This document shows positions 23,500 through 33,340 of a DNA stretch of 64,000 nt, piece by piece (the first letter of the stretch is position 1; the number at the start of each line of letters is the position of its first letter). The notes below the pieces were generated by a model. That model had not been told where the DNA came from. It saw only the letters and a list, made by a program, of their open reading frames with translations, and searched no databases. Source of the stretch: Sclerodactyla briareus (taxonomy: Eukaryota > Echinodermata > Holothuroidea > Dendrochirotida > Sclerodactylidae); the NCBI GenBank assembly GCA_026419785.1, contig JAODTK010005854.1:107567-171566 (forward strand), in the 5' to 3' direction. Position numbers and translations under genes: made by a program.

Positions 23500-24235
23500 G
23501 AAATGCTGGATGGTAACACGTTTTTTATTTTAAAAACATATATAGTTAATACTAAATGAATCATACTTATGAAATTCAAAACATTTGACAAGCATTTGAT
23601 TTGGGAAACAATCTATAGACGAATAGGGCAGGAAATTTAAAAATGCTTGCAATCATCTATCGTTTGGATAGGTTTTACAATATTTCTAAATGTGAAGAAA
23701 TTTGTCTAGGGTTGGTATTGATGTAAGTGAATTTTCCTTTCCCATTTCCCGCTGGCCTTTACAATGTGGCTCGACTGGTGCATTTGATCACCAGTGAATA
23801 TCCTGGGTGGTGATTAAGGTCAACAAAACATTGGGAATTTGAAACTTAAAGTTCCAGAAACTACATGCTATTAAATTTTCTGAGGATATTGCAAGACTTT
23901 TTCCACTTAATACAGGTTGGTTATTTGATGTGAATACATTGGAAAAGTGGACATCCAACCATTCAAAGCTATTTATCTACACTGTGATCAAATTTTTTTT
24001 CTAGCTTTGATCAAGTTTCTTCTTCCCAATAATTATTTACCGGAAAACAATCTAAAATGTTGGGTGTCATTCCATTGGTAATGACCCATACTAGGAAGTA
24101 GCATCTACGGATGAGCACGAAAATTGAAAAAAAACCGTCGGAAATGACATAATTACTGAAATGAATTCAGCAATCAAAGTGAGATGGTAATGATATTAAT
24201 ACTAAAGGGCTGCCACTGATAATTACTTTAGAAAT
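23500..24235 (+). other. AT-rich segment with short coding-like pieces
   Basis: Between about 23,750 and 24,010 the plus strand reads as short pieces such as LFPLNTGWLFDVNTLEKWTS (about 23,905-23,965) before frame breaks. The DNA between 24,010 and 24,235 shows no sustained frame. The pieces may belong to a further small gene of the same element. Confidence 0.35.
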
Positions 24236-24249
24236 AAACTAATGTTAAA

Positions 24250-24720
24250 TAAATGAGTATAGTTGGAAGTTCCAATACAATTAACAACCTGCAATATGAT
24301 CTTCAAAATCTCAATGATGGTATGAAGTATATTGTGAATATGGAACAATCTACCTTGGGAAAATTGTACCAATTGATGTAACACCAATTCTTGCTAATGA
24401 CTATCATGGGATACTATTATGTGGGATTATTTTATCAACAGCCTATGGTTTGTTGAATATGATCATAAGTTTATGATGTTTGGCCTATAGGGAGAAAACA
24501 ATAGGACCAATGGGATTATTACACGAATTGATTTTACTAATAATACACCTTACTATTTCCCTGAAAAAATTTATAAAGAGCCCGAAATGCGGTTTAGGAA
24601 GTACTAAACAGTTATGTTCATAGTGTGTGGTCGGTGTTTTACTCGCACCAAAATGAGGGTATGAATGTTTATTGCAATCTTTTAGGGGATAATTCTGGTA
24701 TGTATTTCAAAATAACATAG
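24250..24720 (+). pseudogene. Small structural-type gene remnant of the virus-like element
   Basis: A start at about 24,254 (ATGAGTATAGTTGGAAGTTC) begins a Ser/Asn-rich reading, continues with LNDGMKYIVNMEQS (about 24,312-24,355), changes frame, and continues with NNRTNGIITRIDFTNNTPYYF (about 24,498-24,560) and DNSGMYFKIT (about 24,688-24,718), which ends at a TAG. Expected length is about 155 residues. Two or three frame changes are present. It lies directly upstream of the next plus-strand frame, so both could have been expressed in the same direction. Function is unknown. Confidence 0.45.
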
Positions 24721-24769
24721 ACTATAAAAAATAAAACGAATACTTATAAATGCCGGACATGTATCCGAA

Positions 24770-25340
24770 GTTACCGCAGAAGAGGTACTTTCAGACTACA
24801 AAAAAAATGACACTATTAAAAAAAGATAATAGAAGATGAAAGAGGTGGTAAAAGAGATTCCCTGTATAAAAAGTATAACAAAATTATTAATTCTATAACT
24901 ACACTAGGAAACCATTTCAGAGCGTGGGGAGTGGTTGGCGGGCGCTCAGGGATTGCAGTATTGGGGGTTATTACTTCACCTGTTGGAATTGCTAGGGAAT
25001 GTGTTGGCGTTCCCATTGTGGTGTTAGGGTGTTGGCAACAAAGTTTCAATAAAAAACTTAAAACTAAAAACTAAAAAAAACATAATGAATAAAACTTTGG
25101 CAGATTCAATAAATATATTGCGAAATATTTCAAAAGCTTTGGATGATGGTGCTATCAGGCAAGAAGAATTTCTTTCTTACCAAGAAAGCCAAGTTCAATG
25201 AAAATGAAAGAAATGTGAGAAAGTATTAGAAGTGCATCTGAACCAGATAATGATAAACTCGTACAAGCAGCTAATTATAAACAAAAAAAGGAGCCATATT
25301 CAAGCAATTATGAATTCAGCGTTCAGGTTTAAAATAGCTT
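24770..25340 (+). pseudogene. Small Gly-rich membrane-type gene remnant plus adjacent helical segment
   Basis: The reading starts with a charged stretch (VSEVTAEEVLSDYKKNDTIK, about 24,760-24,820). It passes into ITTLGNHFRAWGVVG-type Gly/hydrophobic sequence (about 24,890-25,040), suggesting one or two membrane segments, and finishes with NKTLADSINILRNISKALDDG (about 25,087-25,150), a predicted amphipathic helix. Frame changes separate the parts. This is the last recognised trace of the virus-like element. By about 25.35-25.45 kb the sequence gives way to the retrotransposon, and no terminal repeat was found there. Confidence 0.45.
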
Positions 25341-25789
25341 ATAGATGTCAGAATGAAAGGACCCCCTGCCTTATAATCCAGAATCATTTAATCTTTAGTC
25401 AGCATGGAACAAGTATCCCTCTCTCCGTTGGGATTACCAAGAGGTACATACACGAGGATGGTGTTCACACGAGTGAATGTTTAGACCTCCCATATAAGAA
25501 TTTCAGAGAGAGGAGACCTTGGGTGGAAACCAAGTCTGTCAGAAGAGACTTGGGTTGATTTTGGGAGTGGGGTCGTACCCCCAATTACCATACTACTTGA
25601 AGTTTAATCAGAATCCACCAACGCACGGTTCAGTCGAGTCAAACATACAACGATTCTGCAGCAAGTATGAAAATATTTGGTTTGGGGATGTTACTGGCGG
25701 CGGTTGCATTGTAGAGGGTGTGGTCGTGGCCGCTCGGGAGAGGTTGTCCAGGGGTTGGTGGGAGAAAGGCCTTGCCGGTTCAATGGGAG

Positions 25790-26090
25790 ATGTCAACTAA
25801 GAAGGCAACGGTTTTGAGGGACACTGGCTGTTCCGGAAAACGGTTGTGCGGAGGAAGAAGTTTTCGTCCAATTCTGAGCAAATCCCTGACCGACGACTAG
25901 CAATTTGTCGTCTCCTTGATGGTACCGTTAGAGCCGCTGAAGTGGCAATGATAGATGTCGACTCTCCGTAATATACGGGTGTTTGCAAGCGCTCTGCCAT
26001 GGCTGATCACTCTGTACGGACCCATTTTAGGTAACATTCCGATGTGGGGAGGGCTGCAGAAAACCCAGACCCAGATTGGGATTACAATTC
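25790..26090 (+). pseudogene. Retrotransposon aspartic protease domain
   Basis: KKATVLRDTGCSG (25,799-25,838) contains the active-site D-T-G in the VLRDTG context, followed by a short basic block. LLDGTVR (about 25,915-25,935) and a VDSP segment (about 25,960) follow, and an ILGN motif (about 26,025-26,037) takes the place of the usual IIG(R/L)D-type element near the domain end. It would process the Gag-Pol precursor as a dimer. Frame changes occur near 25,840 and 25,990. The sequence before it (25,400-25,790) is probably the end of gag but lacks a clear CCHC zinc knuckle. Confidence 0.8.
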
Positions 26091-26099
26091 TGTACCTGA

Positions 26100-26480
26100 G
26101 AGTGGCACTCAGTCCAAATCACCGGCGACCAAATCGCACAAAAACTCAAAATAAGCTAGAATAAAGAGGACTTGAAGTGGTAACGGAAAGCCAAATTCGG
26201 AAAGAAGGAAAAACCACTGCCACCAAAATTGAAGCGGGCAAACCCAAAATGTCTGAAATGGTGGACAGGAGATAATGCGGCCCAAGAGCAAGCGAGTGAT
26301 CCAAGCTGACAAAAAAAATCCGTGTGGAATACGCAACCACGCGACGCTAAGCATAAAGCTTCGGGTGGCAATTCGACCTTTCTCTATCAGGAAGGCATTC
26401 AATTCTGTATGAAATTCGAATCGCCGAGAAAGGCACTACCGTGAGGGCGGCGATAGTCAAATTATGTCAGGAAGTTTCGA
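26100..26480 (+). other. Connector between protease and integrase
   Basis: Plus-strand pieces rich in Lys and Arg, with no recognised motif. Minus-strand frames (26,109-26,402) overlap the same DNA but are taken as shadows, because the flanking domains are both on the plus strand. Confidence 0.4.
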
Positions 26481-27400
26481 CCACAGGTTTCACTTGCTCA
26501 TGAAGGTATCCTAGGGGGTATTTGGGTTTCAAAGAAGGACTGTTGAGAAGATTTGGACAGCCTTATACTGGCAGGATTGGTGCTAAAGTCACTCGATATG
26601 TAGGTTCATGGACGTGTGCCAGCGGACAGCTCCCCAAAGGCAAGGTGCCCAGAGTCCCGTTGGGAAGTTTACCTCTCATTGATGCACATGTGAGCGTTAG
26701 CAATTGATCTGGTTTGGTCCCAATTCATCCAATGAAGCCACGTAAGAATTTACCCCGGGGTTGTTTTTAATACTAACAAGGTGTTGCTTTGCACTCGGTA
26801 CCCAGAGGACATTTCACTTCTCTCGATTGAAACCGCGCGGGTTGTTGCCGAGTGCCTAGTGGAATTTCGCACGGGTTTGGCCGTCCTAGAGAAACTATCT
26901 GATCAGGGCGAAAAATTCAAATCTGAACTAATGAATCACGTCAGTCGGCTTTTGCTGTTGGAAAACAGCCCACAACCCATCCCACCTGCGTGCATATGGG
27001 ACTTGTGAACGCTTTAATGGGACGCTCAAACAAATGCTCAAGCACATGTGTGCAGAGAAGCCTTGAGGGACCGATACATAAACGCGCGATGTTTGCATAT
27101 AGGGATGCAACGCAGGAGAGCCCCGGGGTTTTTTCCCCCTTTGAAATGCTCTATGGCCGAAGGTTCGGGGCCCAATGTGTATCTAAAAGAGTTGTGCGTC
27201 TGGGAAATTGATCAAACAGAGACAAAGAAAACTTCGAATATGTCATTGATTTGAAGGGAGAGGCTTGCACAAACCCCCATCAGCTTGCACAGAGAGTTGG
27301 TACGATAAAAGAAAGGTACAAAGTGTTAGTACGATAGGAGGCCAAGGCAAGGTCGTTAGAGGTCAATGATGAAGTGGCGTCTGCTCCCAAGGACGCAACA
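26480..27400 (+). pseudogene. Retrotransposon integrase (D,D,E core) with C-terminal region
   Basis: The remnant of the zinc-binding domain ends in MDVCQRTAP (26,608-26,634); one of the paired Cys is lost. The core shows the first catalytic Asp in AIDLV (about 26,701-26,715) and TRYPEDISLLSIETARVVAE (26,791-26,850). The second Asp is in LSDQGEKFKSELM (26,895-26,933), and the Glu in CERFNGTLKQMLKHM (27,005-27,049). A PGVFSPFEMLYGR block (about 27,123-27,162) and a connector typical of the C-terminal domain follow. All three catalytic residues are present. The core continues into a region about 27,470-27,550 that keeps the same orientation and reaches the reverse transcriptase without an intervening LTR. 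Confidence 0.92.
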
Positions 27401-27940
27401 AAACTCGGGACTGCAGTTGGAAGGGTCCGTCAGAGGGTTGCGCAAGGTTGGAAGGTCAGACTACTGCAAGGACTGAAGCGGGAATGGAAGGTGTTTCACA
27501 GTAACTTTACTGAAAAGTCTACAGACGCAAAGCCGAAACGGCAAACATGACATTGGTGGCCAATCAGCCACACGGGGTGGGGAGGGTGAACATTACCACC
27601 ATAGGGGGGTGTATTGTAGCACGTTGGGAAGAGGGTCGGTGTCTCCGTTATCGAGGGCGAGATGATCGAGAGGTGAAGAGTGGCAAGGGCGGACTCAACA
27701 GTAAACATTGAGATCCCGCCACTTAACGCGTTGGGTTCGCACATGAAACAGTGGCGTGAGTGCTGTTAGTGATGACCTTTCAGCTAACCAATTAGAACAG
27801 GTTAACAGGCTTTTACAAAGCTGTCGAGGATGTCTTAATGATTGTGCAGTGCTCGTACCCCAACCCCAGTTAGGGGGTCTCAGTTAAGGCCTAAACATCC
27901 ACACAGCCAGTGCGATCTAAACCAATACCCCACTCCCAAA
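27400..27940 (+). other. Integrase C-terminus to reverse transcriptase connector
   Basis: Plus-strand coding pieces continue: WKVFHSNFTEK near 27,487-27,520, and a polar linker. A DLSANQLEQVNRLLQSC stretch (about 27,773-27,823) resembles the helical connector that usually precedes a Ty3/gypsy reverse transcriptase. It supports a continuous ORF rather than two juxtaposed elements. Confidence 0.6.
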
Positions 27941-28560
27941 ATTGCTGTCCGGATACGATGATACGATCAAGGGGAGATAAAATCCATGATCGACATGGAG
28001 TAAATCGAGAAACTCGATTACCCTATGCAATCCCCCATAGTGTAGTTAAGCAGGGAGATGGAGGGCGTTCGGTTATGCGTCGACTATCGCAAGTTGAATC
28101 TCATTACTGTGTTCGATTCTGAGCCAAGATCTAACCAGGAAGAGATTTCGCTTAAAACTTTCTGGAAGACACTTTTCAGCAACATCGAGCTCACGAAGGG
28201 ATTTTAATTGGCAGTGCCAATTGCAGAGGAATCAAAACCTCTCTAACGCAGTTTTTCTGAGCCCCCCCACCTGGGCTATACCAGTTCCGCACATCCATTG
28301 CTTGTTAATGCCCGGCTACTTTTGAGCAGAGTGATGCGACAAGTTCTGATTGGTCAAGAGAAGTAGACAATACTAGATGATTGCCCTCTTGAACAACCGC
28401 ATCATGGGAAGAGAACATTCTCACGCTGAACAGATTGATCTCATGTCCGAAAGCCGGTTTGCCGCTTCGACCAAATGCCAAATTGGGTTCGAAGAGATCA
28501 GGAGATAGATTTAGGAGTCCGTGATTGGTGCAGGGAAGATCACGCCAGATCCAGAGAAAT
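27940..28560 (+). pseudogene. Retrotransposon reverse transcriptase domain
   Basis: LCVDYRKLNLIT is read without interruption at 28,071-28,106 and is diagnostic for Ty3/gypsy reverse transcriptases. NQEEIS(L)K follows at about 28,135-28,160, and a FSNIELTKGF block with the first catalytic-Asp region altered (S-N-I-E for S-K-I-D) at about 28,175-28,205. LYQFRT is near 28,278-28,296. A GQEK...TILDDCPL piece near 28,350-28,388 keeps the Asp-Asp pair of the catalytic motif. The domain synthesises cDNA from the element's RNA. Stops and frame changes disrupt it at least five times. Confidence 0.92.
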
Positions 28561-28599
28561 AGAGGCGGGGAGAGGGCCCCAACGGCCCAAGACTAAGCG

Positions 28600-29170
28600 G
28601 CAGCTAAGGTCAGTTTTCGTTGGCTAATTACTATGGAAGGTTCACCCTTAACGTTTCTACAGTGGTTGCGCCATTGACTGACCGCACAAAGAAGGAATGA
28701 GCCAAATAAAAGGACGTGGGGTGACTCGGAAGAGGGGGCAGTCAGCGCGATCAATCGAAGTTGGATTCTTCCCCAATTCTCAACATTCCTTTCGCCAAAT
28801 GAGCGTTATCTTTCGAACGGATGCCGCGGGACGGATAGGGCATAGGGGCAATTGTACTGCAGGAACACGATTGGACGCGAAAATTCCCATTGCGTAAGCA
28901 GACGTAAATCCTTCTAGGGAACAGAGATATGCCGTAATTGAGAAGGAATGCCTGGCATAAAGTGGGGAATTCAAAATAAAAAAATTCGAGACCTTCCTAT
29001 ACGGAAGGAGGTTTCTTCTCGAAATGGATCACCAGCCGCTTGCCCTACATGAAAATCGAAAGTTGCGAATGCCGGGTTATGCGAGGGCTTCTGGCACTTC
29101 AGGCCATTATATCGGAGGAGGTAGTTGCCAATCAAGGGGACGGAAACGTTGGCGGAGGGCTACCTCACAG
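28600..29170 (+). pseudogene. Retrotransposon RNase H domain and end of pol
   Basis: After a thumb/connection region (about 28,600-28,760), IFRTDAAG (28,810-28,833) gives the first catalytic Asp of RNase H in its usual FRTDAS-type setting. YAVIEKECLA follows at about 28,929-28,957 with the catalytic Glu. FLYGRRFLLEMDHQPL (28,992-29,040) has the Asp of the TDHxPL-type motif in a MDHQPL variant. LPIKGTETLAEGYL (about 29,125-29,170) lies where the end of the domain is expected. Frame changes are fewer than in the reverse transcriptase. Confidence 0.9.
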
Positions 29171-29299
29171 CAGAGTTGAGTAAGGCGGGCGTCGCTTGGG
29201 TCCCCCTGCGGGGGTACGGGGTAGTCGAATAGTCCCGAGGGGTGTCTCGCTGCATGTGTAGAGGGAGCATTTGTGAGGGGTTGTAAATATTTGTATACA

Positions 29300-30440
29300 A
29301 TAGTGATGTGGTGGTCCTGTGACACATGGACGAGGTTTTTCTATGGCAGGAGCAAGTTGTATTATAGGTTTAGATAATATGAGACGTTATATGAGATGGA
29401 GTATATGTGGATCATTCAAGGTTTTAAGAATTGAACATGTATGAGTAAGAAATGGTGAGATTTACGTATTGTTACGTTAATGTACTATTGCAGGATATAT
29501 ATTGAGGGCATTGTGTGATTTATATAATTTCACATGGTAAAATTCTTGGATAGGGGGTTGGTTAAAATGCCTCACATGCTCCATTATATTTCAGTACCGA
29601 GTATCTTGTTGCTATGGTCTGGGTAAAACAAGTCGTTGCCAGGGCCGGACATCTGGCCCAATGAGCCTCGGTCCAGGACATTTTCAAGTTGTTTATAACG
29701 GTCGAGTGGGCACATATACTGATGGGTGGGAAACTCTTTTTGAAGTATCTGGCCAGGTGTGGCACAATTTTTGTAGAGAAGGATTTCGTGGTCATGTTTG
29801 GGCGCCTAAGTAAACGCGGGGTTTTTGTTCAGTTTGGTGGGAAAGGCATTGCGCCAGTTGGATATCGGCAAGACGTGCCGGTAAAAAACGTGTGGTCAGC
29901 ACAGGTTTTCATCGGCTCAAAAAAATAGGACGTCCGAGGCCTTTTTCTCGGGTTGATTAAACATTCAGTGTTGTAGGATGGTTAATTCCAAAGGTGTTGT
30001 TACTTTTGAGTTGGGATGGAGTCGTCTGGAATCGTTGTTTGGAGTGAACGTCTTAACAGGAGAGAGGATTGCAGTCTCGCTGTAAGTAAAGTTGTTTATC
30101 ATTCTCTTCCCCCCCCCCCTTAGATCCCACTATGGCACTCGAGTAAACTACACGGGCTCACATTATATGGTTATGATTTTCCAATGGTGACGACCGTTTG
30201 GATATCGTCAAGGTACGATATATGTGGATCGTGGCGGGAGGGGTCCGTATCCGTGTGGTGGAATTGGTCACTGTAGTTTACCCTGCCTTAGATGGCTTTT
30301 ATTTCTTATCCTGTACTGTAGGCATGGCTCGAAGTCACGTGATATGTTTTACATGAGATTTTCGTGGTTTGTGTTAGGAATGAGTTACGCACACTACTAT
30401 TCCTCCCTGGTAAACTTTTTAATACGGTGTGCTGGTGTGT
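29300..30440. other. Unassigned sequence downstream of pol
   Basis: Contains a 79-codon plus frame at 29,689-29,928 with no recognised motif, and a CT/C-rich tract at about 30,100-30,121 that resembles a polypurine-tract complement or splice-type pyrimidine tract. By position this should be the 3' UTR and LTR of the retrotransposon, but no repeat partner was found on its left side. Confidence 0.35.
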
Positions 30441-30442
30441 CG

Positions 30443-30458
30443 TAAATATATATATATA

Positions 30459-30496
<38 letters not shown>

Positions 30497-30672
30497 TATA
30501 ATCTATATATATAATATATAGATATATACATAGATATATATTCATATATATAATATATATATATATATATTATATATTATATATATTATATATATATATT
30601 ACTATATATATATATATTAGATATACTATATAGATATTATATATATCTATATATCTAGATATAATATATATA
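30443..30672. repeat. AT dinucleotide microsatellite, copy 1
   Basis: About 230 bp of (TA)n with scattered G, C and shifted phases. It is self-complementary over most of its length and precedes copy 1 of the 0.9-kb repeat. Confidence 0.95.
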
Positions 30673-31590
30673 CCACTCGTCCTCCAGCTATCTTAGGGAA
30701 TTAGTTATTTTATGAGTTCCTTGCTATTTCTCACTCAGGCCGCGTTGAAGGCTGCGGTTGTTGATGCTGGGTTGTGGCGGATCTGGGGCAGTTACTGGGG
30801 TTCTGGAGCTGGTGAACTTATTCGAGGAGTCGACCCAAAAAAACAACCTCAATGATTAGACTCGCTTGAAGCTTGGGGGGTCCTTGAGGGTCAGAGGTGA
30901 AGCTAACCTTGCCTACTGGAAGCAGAGACTCGGATGTACAGTAGGAAGCCAACAGAAGAATCTGGGGTCAAACGCAGTAGGCGGTCGGGTTTTTGGAGCG
31001 TTTTCGATTGAGCCTGGGGCCGAACGGTCTTTCAATTAGGACTAATATTCAGGTACATTCGCATTGACCATTTCACGAACTGTTATTGTTTCCGATACTG
31101 AGGTAATTACATGTTACATAGACCGTTTTCCAAGTGTTGTCGATCTCATTTAATGGTCTGTGTGCCAGTGTTACAATATAGTAAGATGGGGTAAAAAAAA
31201 CCCGGAGGGTATGTGGGGTATTGTACAGTGTTTATGAGAACCATGTTGCTCAAGTCCATATTACACATTTTTTTTTAAAAATTTTTTCAATGTATATTCT
31301 TTTCCATCGGGAATCCGGCTACTTTTTTACGCTGAAATTTTGAGGTTTTGAGAACTGTCCTTCAAAACTTTACCTCACCCAAAATTTGGAACTGGAAGAG
31401 GTGACGTTTTATGCTTATGATAAGAAGAGGTGTACCTACATAAAACACTAAATGTAATATACCCCACGTTCTCTGGTTTCTTGAATGGACGTGGACTTTT
31501 TTCCCGGCGTTTCGTGTCCATTCGGGGTAAAAAAAAACAGTCCTATTTTTCTAATAATTTCTTTTTATTCAGCACAGTATATATTAAGAT
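30673..31590 (+). repeat. Tandem duplication, unit 1 (~0.9 kb plus AT tract)
   Basis: Starts CACTCGTCCTCCAGCTATCTT, runs through CTCACTCAGGCCGCG, GGTCAAACGCAGTAGGCGGT, CATGTTACATAGACCGTTTT and GTAAGATGGGGTAAAA, and ends TTTCGTGTCCATTCGGGGT followed by an A-run. All landmarks recur in the same order about 1,030-1,070 bp to the right. Differences between the copies are mostly one-base gaps. No coding frame is conserved between the copies. Confidence 0.93.
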
Positions 31591-31746
31591 TATATATATA
31601 TATCTTTATATATACATATGATATATATACTATATATAATATATATTATATATATATATATATATAATATATATATATATAAATATATTTATATATTATA
31701 TATAATTAGATATATATTATAGCGATATATATCTATCATATATTTA
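31591..31746. repeat. AT dinucleotide microsatellite, copy 2
   Basis: About 155 bp of irregular (TA)n placed between the two duplicated units in the same relative position as the tract before unit 1, so the AT tract is part of the duplicated block. Confidence 0.95.
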
Positions 31747-32625
31747 TATATACTCACTCGTTCCTCCAGCTATCTTCAGGGATTAGTATTTTATGAGTTC
31801 CTTGGTATTTCTCACTCAGGCCGCGGTTGAAGCCTGGGGCGGTTGCTGGTGCCTGGTTGTGCTGGAATCTGGGCGCAGTTACTGGGTTGGAGTGTGAACT
31901 TATTCGAGGAGTCAGTGGCTTAGATCTCGCTTGAAGCTTGGGGCGGTCTTTGAGGTCGAGGTCAAGTACCTTGCTCCTGGAAGTTTGATGTTACAGTAGG
32001 AGCCAACAAATATCTGGGGTCAAACGCAGTAGGCGGTCGGTTTTGGAGCGTTCTCTATGACGTTGGGCCGAACTGTCTCTAATTAGGCTAAATATTCATG
32101 TACACTTGCATTATCGATTGACATTTCACTAATTGTTATTGTTTCCGTACTGAGTAATACATGTTACATAGACCGTTTTCCAAGTGTTGTCGATCTCATT
32201 TTACTGGTCTGTGTGACAGTTGTTACATATATAGTAAGATGGGTAAAACAACCCGATGGTATGTGGGTTTGTACAGTGTTTAATGAGACCATGTTGCGCA
32301 GTCCATATTGAACTTTTAATCAATTTTACTATTCTTTTCCATCGGAATACCGCGACTTTTACCGCTGAATGGGTTGAGGTTTGAGCACGGTCCTCAATTA
32401 CTCGACCAAAATTTTGGTGACTGGAAGAAAGGTTGATCGTTTTTATGCTTATGATAAGAGAGGTGTACATACATAAACCACTAATGTAATTACCCTCACT
32501 GTCCCTGGTTTTCTGAATGACGTGGACTTTTTTCCCGGCGTTTCGTGTCCATTCGGGGTAAAAAAAAAACAGTCCTATTTTTCTCCTAAAATGTTTTTTA
32601 TTCAGCACAAATGTTTGAATTACTA
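31747..32625 (+). repeat. Tandem duplication, unit 2
   Basis: The second copy of the block described for unit 1, starting CACTCGTTCCTCCAGCTATC and ending TTTCGTGTCCATTCGGGGTA with an A-run at about 32,560. A few tens of bases of unit 1 (around 30,835-30,935) are missing or shortened here. Confidence 0.93.
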
Positions 32626-33340
32626 TATGATTGACATAGTGAGTATATCTGATACTCCTATATTTCTTACAAAGATAAATTTTACTTTTATCACGAACTG
32701 TTTGCCTGTGGCTTTAACCAGATTAATTGGTAATACGCACCTATTTTAGCCAACACAATAGATTATTTAATACATGACGTATGCGTCTGTTTTATATATA
32801 CTAAGAACTTCCAACGATTATTGGGTGGTGAACAAATTAGATTTTGAAAAAAAAAACCTTATGAAACATGGCCATTATTTTTTGGTAGGTATCGAAGTCT
32901 TGATCAAAGCCTGATGACTAGTGCCTAGGAGGTGGCGCCTCTTTCCTCGAGTTAATCGTTTGAGAATGGGTTATTGGATATAAATCTCCTTTAAACGGGC
33001 CAATAGGGCATTCTTGAGTGTGTTGACCATATTTCTGATAGTTTGATAAATTCTCCTCTGGTAGTATGATGTTTTAAGAGGTTGCTTTTTTTTACCCCAG
33101 CATGTTTTTCTTTTTTACCCCGGTGATTTGCTGGAGGAAAAAACACCCCTTTTTCTGTAATTTCGTCGTACGCTTCGCGATTGAAATTGTTCTCAGGGCC
33201 ATTTAGAAGTATCCCACCTTGTCAACTAACATACTTAAATAAAAGTTTGAAGTGCTCACTCCCTAATGAAGTTTCATTTCAAATTTTAGGGAAACGTTTT
33301 TTATTTTACCCCATCTTACGATGTGTGACGAACGGGAGCG
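32626..33340. repeat. Segment with recurrent TACCCC motifs and an inverted partner of GTAAGATGGGGTAAAA
   Basis: TTTTTTTACCCC occurs at about 33,088 and 33,112, and TTTTACCCCATCTTAC at 33,303-33,320. The last is the reverse complement of GTAAGATGGGGTAAAA in unit 1 (about 31,180) and of a one-base-shorter form in unit 2 (about 32,233). This inverted arrangement over about 1.1 kb may mark the ends of a non-autonomous DNA transposon. Confidence 0.5.

Larger units (their letters stand above)
25400..29290 (+). mobile_element. Ty3/gypsy retrotransposon with integrase before reverse transcriptase (Gmr1-like order)
   Basis: One collinear but frameshifted plus-strand pol region is visible. The order is aspartic protease (about 25,810-26,080), integrase (about 26,480-27,400), connector (27,400-27,950), reverse transcriptase (about 27,950-28,500) and RNase H (about 28,780-29,160). 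In ordinary Ty3/gypsy elements the integrase follows RNase H. An integrase-first pol is known from Gmr1-like elements of deuterostomes. The part left of 25,810 may hold the end of gag. No pair of LTRs could be recognised, so the element may be truncated, or its LTRs may lie in the unassigned 29.3-30.4 kb and be lost on the left where it meets the DNA transposon. Confidence 0.9.

Noticed and set aside
26109..26402. Three overlapping minus-strand frames
   Set aside because: They are antisense to the retrotransposon between its protease and integrase, and they mutually overlap in different phases.
30306..30545. A minus-strand frame rich in Tyr and Ile
   Set aside because: Produced by the TA microsatellite.
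29300..32625. The duplicated 0.9-kb blocks as a pair of LTRs of the retrotransposon
   Set aside because: They lie side by side on the same flank of the pol gene, with only an AT tract between, instead of bracketing it, and no TG...CA ends or target duplication were seen.
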